A stretch of DNA of 64,000 nt, taken from positions 1 through 64,000 of the forward strand of contig NZ_QVTE01000034.1 in NCBI RefSeq assembly GCF_003429095.1. Reading direction: 5' to 3'. Shown here one piece after another: positions 44,628 through 52,919 of this stretch (positions are counted from its first letter, which is position 1; the number at the start of each line of letters is the position of its first letter). The DNA is from Peribacillus saganii. Lineage in GTDB: Bacteria > Bacillota > Bacilli > Bacillales > DSM-1321. Under the pieces are notes generated by a model. The model did not search any database. It saw nothing but the letters and a program-made list of their open reading frames with translations, and was not told the DNA's origin. The translations under genes and the position numbers were made by a program.

Positions 44628-46784
44628 ATGGCTTACCTTTCAAAAGTTTCCCGCAAGTTTATTGCTACTGCTGCAACTGCTGCTATTACTGCTTCTATTG
44701 CCGTTCCTGCTGCTTCTGCTGCCGCCAAATTTACAGATGTACCCCCTCATTATCAGGATGCTGTAGACTTTTTAGTTTCAAAAGGCGCAAATGGCTATAC
44801 AACGACTTTTGGCACACACCAGACAATCAAGCGTGTTGATGCTGCTGTTTTATTAGCCAATGTCCTTGGTTTGGATACAAAGAATGCTCCAGCCTCAGGC
44901 TTTAAAGATGTTCCCGCCCGGGCTCAAGGTGCAGTGAACGCACTTAAAGCTGCTGGAATCATTTCCGGCAAAACCGCAACAGCATTTGGAACAAATAGCC
45001 CTGTAACCCGTGGAGAATTAGCTATCTGGCTTCAAAAAGGCTTTAAGCTGGAAGGTTCTGCCGAGCATGCCTTTACGGATGTGAACGCACGCTATGATGC
45101 TGCTGTTAAAGCAATGGTCGCCAATAATATCACTAATGGTGTTAACAAAACAAAGTTCGGTGTTAACCAGCCTGCCAAGCGCGGGGATTTCGCGATATTT
45201 TTATATAAAGCATCACTTGCCCAGAAAGATGAAGATTTCAAGCTTTCGATCATGCACACTAATGATACTCATTCACATACCGAAAAAATTGCCAAGCGTG
45301 CGACAGCGATTAAGGAAGTACGAAGCCAGAAGCCTGATGCGCTCCTTCTTGATGCAGGGGATGTTTTTTCCGGAACACTTTACTTCAATGAATTCCAGGG
45401 ACAGCAGGATCTTGAATTCATGAATTATTTAGGCTATGATGCTATGACCTTCGGAAACCATGAATTTGACCTTGGCTCAAGCAGCGACGGCCATAAAGGG
45501 CTTGCCGACTTCGTGAAAAAAGCTGAATTCCCATTCGTTAGTGCGAACGTGGATTTCTCCAAAGATTCATTGTTTAACGGACTGTACCAGGGTACCATTT
45601 CAAGCTCCCCTAAAGATGGCAATATCTACAATGGGATTGTCAAAGAGGTTGATGGCGAGAAAATTGGTATATTTGGTTTAACTACCGAGGAAACGCCGAC
45701 CATTTCAAGTACGGGAAAAATTGAGTTTAGTAATTATCTTGAACAAGCAGAAAATGCGGTGGACGCTTTTGAAAAACAGGGAATTAATAAAATCATTGCT
45801 CTAACCCACCTTGGCTATGATGATAGCATTGCATTTGATAACGATCTGGAATTGGCTAAGAAGGTCGAAGGGATCGATGTCATTGTCGGCGGCCATACAC
45901 ATACGGTTCTAAAAGCACCTACAGTGGTTGAAGCGGGCAATGAGTCTACTGTAATCGTCCAGACCGGTGAATACAGCAATTCTCTTGGCACTCTTGATGT
46001 AGAATTCGATGAAAATGGAAAAGTGATAGGCCATGCCGGCGAGCTTATTGACATTACTAAAAAAGCTGATGATCCAGCAGTACTTGAGATGCTCAAGCCA
46101 TACAGCGATAAAATTGCAGCGCTGCAAAGCCAGTCTATTGGAGTAGAAGCAAAAGCTGTTTTAGACGGTGTCAGGGAAAATGTCCGCGCGAAAGAGACGA
46201 ACCTAGGAAACCTGATCACGGATGGAATGCTAGCCAAAGCCAAAACAGTAAATCCTGATACAGTTATTGCCGTAACAAACGGTGGAGGAATCCGCGCTTC
46301 CATTGAAGCAGGAGATATTACGTTAGGCGAAATTTTAACAACGATGCCATTTGGAAATACGCTTGGCATTATGAACCTGAAGGGCTCTGAAGTGAAAGCA
46401 GCACTTGAGCACAGTGTCAGCCAGGCTCCGGCAGCCTCTGGCGGATTCCTTCAGGTTTCAGGCTTAACCTTCACATATGACAGCAGCAAGCCAGCCGGCC
46501 AAAGGGTTCTCGAAGTAAAAGTAAAAGGCGCTGACGGCAGCTTTGCTCCTATCAATGACGAAACTTCGTATTTTGTAGCTACCAACACATTTACCGCTAA
46601 AGGCGGCGACGGCTATGAAGTATTCAAGAAAGCATATGAAGAAGGCCGTGTAAGTGAACCTGGATATGTAGACTACGAAATGTTCAGAGACTATTTAAAG
46701 ACTCAAACAACAGTCGATCCTAAGGTCGAAGGACGGATCATAGATGTTGCAGCAGCTGCGCCAGTGACGGTTACTGGAAACTAA
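44628..46784 (+). CDS. S-layer-anchored 5'-nucleotidase (N-terminal SLH)
   Basis: This 718-residue secreted enzyme has an S-layer-type signal peptide (MAYLSKVSRKFIATAATAA), three SLH domains (about residues 33-195; 'KRVDAAVLLANVLGL', 'VTRGELAIWLQKGF', 'AKRGDFAIFLYKAS') and a metallophosphatase domain with 'SIMHTNDTHSH', 'LDAGDVFSG', 'TFGNHEFD', 'ALTHLGYDD' and 'VGGHTHT'. A C-terminal 5'-nucleotidase domain carries 'VTNGGGIRASIEAGDIT' and 'NTFTAKGGDGY', the substrate-binding motifs. Domain order is the reverse of the divergently encoded CpdB-like protein. The signal peptide resembles those of the two other SLH proteins at 48.6-52.8 kb and SecA2 substrates such as Sap/EA1, so SecA2 export is plausible. 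Confidence 0.93.
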   Translation: MAYLSKVSRKFIATAATAAITASIAVPAASAAAKFTDVPPHYQDAVDFLVSKGANGYTTTFGTHQTIKRVDAAVLLANVLGLDTKNAPASGFKDVPARAQGAVNALKAAGIISGKTATAFGTNSPVTRGELAIWLQKGFKLEGSAEHAFTDVNARYDAAVKAMVANNITNGVNKTKFGVNQPAKRGDFAIFLYKASLAQKDEDFKLSIMHTNDTHSHTEKIAKRATAIKEVRSQKPDALLLDAGDVFSGTLYFNEFQGQQDLEFMNYLGYDAMTFGNHEFDLGSSSDGHKGLADFVKKAEFPFVSANVDFSKDSLFNGLYQGTISSSPKDGNIYNGIVKEVDGEKIGIFGLTTEETPTISSTGKIEFSNYLEQAENAVDAFEKQGINKIIALTHLGYDDSIAFDNDLELAKKVEGIDVIVGGHTHTVLKAPTVVEAGNESTVIVQTGEYSNSLGTLDVEFDENGKVIGHAGELIDITKKADDPAVLEMLKPYSDKIAALQSQSIGVEAKAVLDGVRENVRAKETNLGNLITDGMLAKAKTVNPDTVIAVTNGGGIRASIEAGDITLGEILTTMPFGNTLGIMNLKGSEVKAALEHSVSQAPAASGGFLQVSGLTFTYDSSKPAGQRVLEVKVKGADGSFAPINDETSYFVATNTFTAKGGDGYEVFKKAYEEGRVSEPGYVDYEMFRDYLKTQTTVDPKVEGRIIDVAAAAPVTVTGN

Positions 46785-46792
46785 TTAAGAAA

Positions 46793-46883
46793 AGCGAAAG
46801 CGTCGGCTAAGTTCGCCACGTCCTGTGGCAGCGTCGGCACTAGCACGTCCTGTGCGTCGAGGCTGGGCGCTCGAGCTAGACAT
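46793..46883. repeat. Dispersed Bacillus-type intergenic repeat, copy 2
   Basis: The plus strand runs from GCGAAAGCGTCGGC to GAGCTAGACA, with internal CACGTCCTGTG hairpin-like segments. It shares its ends and the GTGCGTCGAGRCTGGG block with copy 1 at 13.7 kb. Located just after a stop codon and before the terminator. Confidence 0.65.
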
Positions 46884-46919
46884 CCGTGCTGGTTAAAAAA
46901 GGTTATATTCTTAGCTAGT

Positions 46920-46958
46920 AAAACCGCCTTCCGGATACTAATCCTGAAGGCGGTTTTA
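46920..46958. terminator. Bidirectional terminator
   Basis: AAACCGCCTTCCGGAT and ATCCTGAAGGCGGTTTT form a hairpin between the convergent nucleotidase and deacetylase genes. Confidence 0.88.
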
Positions 46959-46988
46959 TGTTTAGGAACTTATTAAGCTATTTATTCA

Positions 46989-48329
46989 TTACTTCCCTTT
47001 AGAGGAAGCTGCTCCAGTTTTGCTTGGCGTCTTGCCATTCTGCTGGGGATTCTCCACAACATTCTGAACGGGTTTATTCACTTTTATCCTAGGGTCAACA
47101 TATGTTCCGTTCAATTTATTAACAAAATCAGCAACGCTGTGCCTTGGAGCGATACCCTGCCTTTTTAGCTTAAGCGGATTGTCACCCAGTTTGACATTTC
47201 CGGTCTCGGTTGTAAATGCCATTGTTATGCCTGCATCCTTTACAGCTGCCATTGTTTCTTCATCATACTGGCCCCATGGATAAGCTAAGTATTTGATGCT
47301 GGCAGGATCAAGAACTCCCTCCCCGAGGTGCCGTCTCCCTCTTTCAACATCCGCTTTAATTTGTTCATAGTTTTTGGAGATTAAATATGGTATGAGACTC
47401 TCAGATTCGCGAAGATGCATGCCAAATGTGTGATGCTGATAGTCAAAAATATCTGACGTCTCCAGCATTTCTTTGTAACCTATATATTGAAGTTTGTTCT
47501 CATCCCAGGGATTGGCGGCCGGATAGGTACGTCCTCCAATTACAAATTGAGTTGCCTTTAATCCGTTCCTTTTCAGGATTGGATAAGCATATTTAAGAGA
47601 CGAGGTATATCCATCATCAAAGGTTATCAACACTGCTTTTCCTGTTAAAATTTGCTCAGAATTGAGATATCGTTCTAATTCCTGTCCATCAATCGCTTTC
47701 CAGCCATCCGCCTTCAGAAAATTCATTTGCTCCTCGAAAGCTGAAACAGTGATTACCATATCATTATTCTTGAAAGGAGTAAGTGCCGGGTTTTCCAGCA
47801 TATGGTGGTACATCAGAACCGGGATTCCCTGATCGTCCTTCACATTTCCCGATGGAATAAACCCAATCCTGTTACCAATACCAACTTTATACCATTCACC
47901 TGCTTTGGAAAGTACAGGAAACCTTATATTTGTGTTTATGACAGCAATAGCCTTTTTGCTTTTATCGGTCTTATCATAGATTACCGTTTTTCGTAGTGTG
48001 ATGACTCCTGATTTCACTGTTCCAATTCGGGACTCGTTTGTTTGATTTGCCATCCTGGCAGTAATAGCCATATTCCGCTTGCTGACATAAGCCCGTCCAT
48101 TCCCAAATGTAATATGGTAGTTTCCGCTATCCTCTCCTATGAGAGCATATTCCTGTCCCTTTACTAAATTACCTACCATTACTTTAGTTTTACCGCTTAA
48201 ACTATATACCGGTGCATCCTGTCCTGCCATTATGTTCTTAACGATTGCCGCCTTTGCAGCTTCTGGCATAAAAGAAATTCCCAGGACAACAGTAACAATC
48301 AGCATAATTCTCTTTATATATATTTGCAC
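46989..48329 (-). CDS. Secreted polysaccharide deacetylase with SH3-like N-terminal modules
   Basis: This 446-residue secreted enzyme starts at a GTG (48329) after GGCGGGG, with a signal peptide ending near 'AKAA'. Two SH3-like modules, about residues 32-95 and 100-160, precede an NodB-type deacetylase domain: 'GIPVLMYHHM', 'LITFDDGYTSSLKYAYPIL' (metal Asp), 'YQHHTFGMHL' (His ligands) and 'YLAYPWGQYDE'. Family members remove acetyl groups from GlcNAc or PNAG-like polymers; the PgaB/IcaB-like arrangement suggests a wall or matrix polysaccharide, with the exact target unknown. The lysine/serine-rich tail is unstructured. Convergent with the SLH nucleotidase gene. Confidence 0.9.
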   Translation of the reverse strand: MQIYIKRIMLIVTVVLGISFMPEAAKAAIVKNIMAGQDAPVYSLSGKTKVMVGNLVKGQEYALIGEDSGNYHITFGNGRAYVSKRNMAITARMANQTNESRIGTVKSGVITLRKTVIYDKTDKSKKAIAVINTNIRFPVLSKAGEWYKVGIGNRIGFIPSGNVKDDQGIPVLMYHHMLENPALTPFKNNDMVITVSAFEEQMNFLKADGWKAIDGQELERYLNSEQILTGKAVLITFDDGYTSSLKYAYPILKRNGLKATQFVIGGRTYPAANPWDENKLQYIGYKEMLETSDIFDYQHHTFGMHLRESESLIPYLISKNYEQIKADVERGRRHLGEGVLDPASIKYLAYPWGQYDEETMAAVKDAGITMAFTTETGNVKLGDNPLKLKRQGIAPRHSVADFVNKLNGTYVDPRIKVNKPVQNVVENPQQNGKTPSKTGAASSKGK

Positions 48330-48560
48330 TTTTCATTTCCCCGCCTTGATATTTGGAAGTGATAGAATGACTCAAGTTTCTCCTTTCAATCTAATTTTCT
48401 ACCATTATTCCTATTTCTTTAGAACTATTATTTGAGAATTATAGCATATAAAATTGGATAGAAAAGTAAAAATGTACCATAAATAGAATTGGGAATTTAT
48501 AGAAAATAAAATGTCTTATTTATATTTATAAGAATTAAATCCCTTTTTTAGAACATAAAA

Positions 48561-48594
48561 AATAGCCCCAATCCGTATTGGATCAGAGCTATCT
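48561..48594 (-). terminator. Terminator of the 423-residue SLH protein gene
   Basis: On the minus strand ATAGC, an imperfect inner stem (GATCCAATACGGATTGG) and GCTAT are followed by TTTTT, about 10 bases after the stop. Confidence 0.82.
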
Positions 48595-48603
48595 TCTTCC
48601 ATA

Positions 48604-49875
48604 TTATTCCCCAACTTTAAAATCAAATGTTAGATTCGTTGCATTATTGTTAGAATCCTTAAATTGGGCTTCAAAAGTGTAGTTTCCTGTTGGAATAAAA
48701 TTGTATATTTCTTTATCCACAAGGTTCCATTTACCATTTTTCAGTTCAAGTACTCCCCACGGTTTGCCCTCCGCGCTTTTGGCAGCCTCTACATCTGTGC
48801 TTTTAAGAATAACATTCACAGTTTGGTTAGCCGTAAATGATGAGTCCGCTACATTTAATACAATTCCATTTAAGTTGGCTATACCATTTGTTGCAGGCAG
48901 GGTAGCTGAAGCAGTGTTTTTGCCAGCAAAATCAAAGTTTACTGCAGACCCGCCTTCAAGGGTGATGGTTCCTGCACCTGCAACTGGGGCAGCATGGTCA
49001 AACGCCAGTTCCACATCGTCAATCCAAAGGGTTCCTTCTTTACCGGCCAAGTCTTTATGCTCAAAGGTTAACGTCTTCCGGTCATTTGATAGAGTTGCTT
49101 TTGAAGGTATTAATTCTTCAACAGTACCATCTTTATATTCGACACCAAGATATAGCGTATCAGCTGCATCCTGTGCGGTAAATTCCTGAGGTACTGCTTC
49201 ATCAAGCGTTACTGTCAGCGTTTTTGAATTTGTAATGGCTGCAGATTCAGCCACTGCAAAATAAATGTTTTCCTCAACGAACATAATAGTGTTATAGAGA
49301 AGATTTGCAAAGTCACCGCGAGTGATTTCAATGTAAGTTCCATATTTAGAAGGTGTTTTACCTGAAGTAATTCCTGTTCCGTAAAGAGCTTCAATATATG
49401 GAGCAAAAACACCGCCTACATCAGTAAATGGAGTTTCTTCCGCAAAATCTTCCAGACCAAAACTTGTTACCAAAAACTTTGCCATAGCCCCGCGTGTTAA
49501 AAGCTGATTAGGTGCAAAGGTATCCTTTGTTACGCCTGAAATGATCCCTTCTGCAGCCAAGGCATTGACCGCACCTTTAACACGTGAGTTTAAATCTTTA
49601 AATCCAGCATCTGGAGCAGTTTCAGTATCAAGCTCTAGCGCATTAGCAAGGATAACGGCAGCATCACCTCTAGTAAGGTTTAAGCCTGTGCCAAACTTTG
49701 TAGAAGTTTTCCCTGAAATCATTCCATTTGCATATAAAAAGCTAACCGCTTCATCGTAACGGTCATTTACATCTGTAAAAGTATGGCCTTCTGCAGAAGC
49801 AGCCGGTGCAACAGCTGTCGCAACCAATGCAGCAGTAGCGCTGACAGTTAAGAACTTTTGAAAAGACTTTGCCAT
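48604..49875 (-). CDS. SLH-domain S-layer protein, small
   Basis: This 423-residue secreted protein has the S-layer-type signal peptide MAKSFQKFLTVSATAALVA and three SLH domains (about residues 32-200; 'LTRGDAAVILANALEL', 'LLTRGAMAKFLVTSFGL', 'ITRGDFANLLYNTIMF'). Two beta-rich domains of about 100 residues follow; the last has 'FEAQFKDSNNNATNLTFDF' and no catalytic motif. It could be a structural S-layer subunit or an accessory one. The gap of 438 bases upstream contains a 20-bp degenerate repeat. The ribosome site GAGGAG is strong. It is transcribed in the same direction as the larger SLH gene but separated by its own terminator. Confidence 0.88.
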   Translation of the reverse strand: MAKSFQKFLTVSATAALVATAVAPAASAEGHTFTDVNDRYDEAVSFLYANGMISGKTSTKFGTGLNLTRGDAAVILANALELDTETAPDAGFKDLNSRVKGAVNALAAEGIISGVTKDTFAPNQLLTRGAMAKFLVTSFGLEDFAEETPFTDVGGVFAPYIEALYGTGITSGKTPSKYGTYIEITRGDFANLLYNTIMFVEENIYFAVAESAAITNSKTLTVTLDEAVPQEFTAQDAADTLYLGVEYKDGTVEELIPSKATLSNDRKTLTFEHKDLAGKEGTLWIDDVELAFDHAAPVAGAGTITLEGGSAVNFDFAGKNTASATLPATNGIANLNGIVLNVADSSFTANQTVNVILKSTDVEAAKSAEGKPWGVLELKNGKWNLVDKEIYNFIPTGNYTFEAQFKDSNNNATNLTFDFKVGE

Positions 49876-50149
49876 TTAATTTTTCTCCTCTAATGTACGA
49901 TTTGTTTTTAATATTTTAATAGCAACCTAATATTTAGAAATAGAGGATACATTGACCGTATCTTCTCTGTGATTTTAACAAAAATTTTAGTTTGGATATA
50001 TGAGTAAATTTTACCTTTGTTTATGTAATTTCTCATATATTTTAAGATTTAGACAAGTATTTTTCATCAAAAATATGCATTCGACTTACTAAACACTAAT
50101 TTCTCTTAAAAATACAATTTATGTACCATGATAACTAACTGCTATCCAA

Positions 50150-50242
50150 TTAATTTTGCCGAAAGCTCCATTCATTTCGCCGTTTTAAAATTTATTTCGC
50201 CAAAGTGGCAATTAATTTTGCCATTTTCGAATTTATTTGGCC
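50150..50242. repeat. Degenerate 20-21 bp intergenic repeat, core TTTATTTCGCC
   Basis: TTAATTTTGCC, TTCATTTCGCC, TTTATTTCGCC, TTAATTTTGCC and TTTATTTGGCC start at 50150, 50171, 50191, 50212 and 50232. The spacing is 20 or 21 bases throughout. The same type of unit occurs at 59021-59091 and, less closely, at 12547-12712. Confidence 0.75.
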
Positions 50243-50267
50243 GTCGGGATATAGGCTTACATAATAA

Positions 50268-50298
50268 GAGGCAGGAAGCTAACCAGCTTTCTGCCCCT
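50268..50298 (-). terminator. Terminator of the large S-layer protein gene
   Basis: On the minus strand GGCAGAAAGCT, a GGTT loop and AGCTTCCTGCC form a near-perfect stem; the following bases TCTTATTATG are only moderately T-rich. Confidence 0.65.
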
Positions 50299-50313
50299 CC
50301 TTATTGCCTTTTA

Positions 50314-52779
50314 CTATTTATTAATAGTTATACCTGTACTTTGAACGTTATCTTCCGCATCTTTAATATCTGCAGTTGAACCGGAAGCCACTTCCAGAGT
50401 TGTCAGTCTGCTTACGGTTGAGGCATCAGCAACGTTGAGAACTAGTTTGCCTGCTTCTACAGTTGCTCCGGTAATTGGAAGTGATGCACCATTGCTGTTG
50501 ACAAGCTTTAATTCGTCGGTTACATCTGCTCCTGTCCCAAGAGCTACGATTGGTTCTGAATAAGTGACTGTCAATTCATTTAATTCAGTTGCTGTAAATG
50601 ATGCTGGTTCTGGTGCCTTATTGTCTGTAACTGGCAATAAAGCAATGAAGGAGTTGTTTACCTTGTTATCCAGGTTTTGAACGCCAGTAACTCGGAATAC
50701 AGCTTTCTCATCATTCGCGCTAATAAAACCGGCTGGAAGAGTAATATTGACTGTTGTTTGGTCCAGCGTTCCTCCAGTGCGACTAAACTCTATGTCAGTG
50801 TCGGCCGGCAGTTTTGCACCATTGATCTCGTAGGCTGCCGGGTTAAAGGCCGAACCTGTACCTGATCCTTTAACCTTCGTACCAAAATCGACAGTGATAA
50901 CATTCTCTGAAACTGTTGCATCCTCAATTTTAAAGTTTGTTTCAACCGGTGTGTCGGCATCCGTAACATCCACTGTAAAGGAATAATTCCCAGCTTGGTT
51001 AGGAGAGAGCGATCTATCGGTTACAACACCTTCAGCAAAGTTAAAACCATATTGGTCGGCTGCCACACCGGATTTAAGTGTAAATGTGACTTGATTTTGA
51101 TTAGTATCCGAAATGGTCGCGCTTTGGATAACATTGGCGAATGGCAGGATTTCACCTCTGGAGTTAACAACGGAAATCTTGGAGGTGTCCAGGTCTTCAA
51201 CCTCTTTATTATAGGTTACAGTAAATCCAGTTACATCACCATTTGTAGAGTTTGTTTCCACTCTTGCTACTGCAGGAGCAGCGGTATCCCTGGTAACTGT
51301 CACTGTTTTTGTAACCTCGGAAGCGTTTGTATTCCCAAACCTGTCCTCAAGCGCATCCTTTGCAACCGTTAATGTAACCGTATCTGTGTTGCCGCTTCTG
51401 AATAAATAATCCCTGTTTAAAGTAACAAAATATTCTCTGTTATTTGTCGGATTAACCTTAACCTCAGTAACAATATTGGCAGTAAATGAACCTACCCTGC
51501 CAGTAATCGGCAAGTTGCCTTCCAGTTCTTCATCAAGTGTGACTTTCACCGTATTTTCACTTGTTGCTTCTACGGCAGAAATTGATGGTGCCGTGTTATC
51601 TAGACCAATTCGCAGCGGTGCTGTTTGGACCTCTTTGATGTTTCCGGCAGCATCCTTTGCATTTACTACTGTTACTTCATACGGCTGGGACGCATCCAGG
51701 TTGACAGTGAAGGTTGCTGTATTTCCGGTAATTGAAGGAGTATAATTTGCGTTATTAATTTTTACATTATCGATTGAAGTTACCTCTTCATCGAAATGTA
51801 ATGTTACAGTTTTAATGGTTTCATTTGTAGCTCTTGCCATTGCATCAGCTGATACAAGATCAGGTCCAGCCACGTCATTTACTGTGACGATTTGATTGGC
51901 AGGGCTAACATATTCTCCGTTAGTTCCTTTTACCGTTTCAAATGGAATTCTGACCGTGTAATCACCTTTAAAAAAAGTTGCTGCTTTGAATGTTAGCGTT
52001 TTGCCGTCAGAACTTAATTGCTGTGATACCTGACCAGGGTTTTCTGCTCCTTCGCCTCTATCCAATGTAATAAGATTCAAATTATCATTCGTTGATAAAG
52101 TTTCAGGATCTAATGGCTCATTAAAATGCACAGTTATCGTCTTCGCATTGGTCGGTTCTACACTTGAGATTTCGACTACACCTGGTGTTGCTGTAGCGTT
52201 AGCAGCCCTATGTAAGAAGATGGCATAGTCTCCACGCTTTGCGGATTGTTCCACTCCGAATTTGGTTTCAGAAACCCCGTTTGTGATTTTATTGCTTACT
52301 AATGCCCTGACTGCAGTTTCGTAACGGTCGCTCACATCTGTAAATTTCAATTGGCCTGATCCTTCAAGTTCAAATCCTCTTTGAATCCAAATGGCCAGCT
52401 CGCCACGGGTAATTTTGCTGTTTGAATCAAAGCTGGTAGCTGTTTTCCCGCTGGTTATGCCCGCCGCTTTGATTGCGTTAACATATTTTGCGGCACGTTC
52501 AGGAACATCGGTAAAGCCTGATGGTGGAGCTGTGTCAATGGAAAGCCCCAGCACTTTCGCAATCATTACCGCTGCATCCACGCGCTTGATGTCATCGCCG
52601 GTCCCGAAAGTAGTTGTTGTTAAACCATTGACTCCTTTTGAAACGACGAAATCCACCGCATCCTGGTATCGGGCAGGTACATCTGTAAAGCCTGCCGCTG
52701 ATGCGGCAGGAGCAATCGCACTTGCCACTAATACCGCCGTTGCCGCGGTAGCTGTAAACTTCCGATATGATTTGGCCAT
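50314..52779 (-). CDS. Major S-layer-type protein with three SLH and multiple Ig-like domains
   Basis: This 821-residue secreted protein has the signal peptide MAKSYRKFTATAATAVLVA and three SLH domains within residues 30-200 ('IKRVDAAVMIAKVLGL', 'ITRGELAIWIQRGF', 'AKRGDYAIFLHRAAN'). A string of five or six Ig-like domains follows, with repeating 'SVEPTNAKTITVHFNEPLD', 'VTLHFDEEV', 'VKVTLDEEL' and 'FTVTYNKEV' strands. Length, architecture and signal peptide are those of S-layer proteins such as Sap/EA1, making this the best candidate for the main array-forming subunit. The protein has no cysteine, as usual for S-layer proteins. Export by SecA2/SlaP encoded about 26 kb away is likely. GGGGAGG ribosome site. 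Confidence 0.9.
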   Translation of the reverse strand: MAKSYRKFTATAATAVLVASAIAPAASAAGFTDVPARYQDAVDFVVSKGVNGLTTTTFGTGDDIKRVDAAVMIAKVLGLSIDTAPPSGFTDVPERAAKYVNAIKAAGITSGKTATSFDSNSKITRGELAIWIQRGFELEGSGQLKFTDVSDRYETAVRALVSNKITNGVSETKFGVEQSAKRGDYAIFLHRAANATATPGVVEISSVEPTNAKTITVHFNEPLDPETLSTNDNLNLITLDRGEGAENPGQVSQQLSSDGKTLTFKAATFFKGDYTVRIPFETVKGTNGEYVSPANQIVTVNDVAGPDLVSADAMARATNETIKTVTLHFDEEVTSIDNVKINNANYTPSITGNTATFTVNLDASQPYEVTVVNAKDAAGNIKEVQTAPLRIGLDNTAPSISAVEATSENTVKVTLDEELEGNLPITGRVGSFTANIVTEVKVNPTNNREYFVTLNRDYLFRSGNTDTVTLTVAKDALEDRFGNTNASEVTKTVTVTRDTAAPAVARVETNSTNGDVTGFTVTYNKEVEDLDTSKISVVNSRGEILPFANVIQSATISDTNQNQVTFTLKSGVAADQYGFNFAEGVVTDRSLSPNQAGNYSFTVDVTDADTPVETNFKIEDATVSENVITVDFGTKVKGSGTGSAFNPAAYEINGAKLPADTDIEFSRTGGTLDQTTVNITLPAGFISANDEKAVFRVTGVQNLDNKVNNSFIALLPVTDNKAPEPASFTATELNELTVTYSEPIVALGTGADVTDELKLVNSNGASLPITGATVEAGKLVLNVADASTVSRLTTLEVASGSTADIKDAEDNVQSTGITINK

Positions 52780-52919
52780 TTATAAAAATCCTCCCCTGAA
52801 ATATAGTAATCTCCTACTTATATATCCGGGGAAAAGCTTCCATAAACATATATTTCTGCTATTATAGGTAAGAATAACTACAGTAATTCTTTCCATTATT
52901 GTATATCTATGTTTAATTT

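Larger units (their letters stand above)
49876..50313. other. Gap upstream of the small SLH gene
   Basis: This 438-base AT-rich gap contains the degenerate repeat at 50150-50242 and the larger SLH gene's terminator at 50268-50298. Short plus-strand frames cross it but show no ribosome site or recognisable protein. The promoter of the small SLH gene must lie here, though no single clear pair of boxes stands out. Confidence 0.5.
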
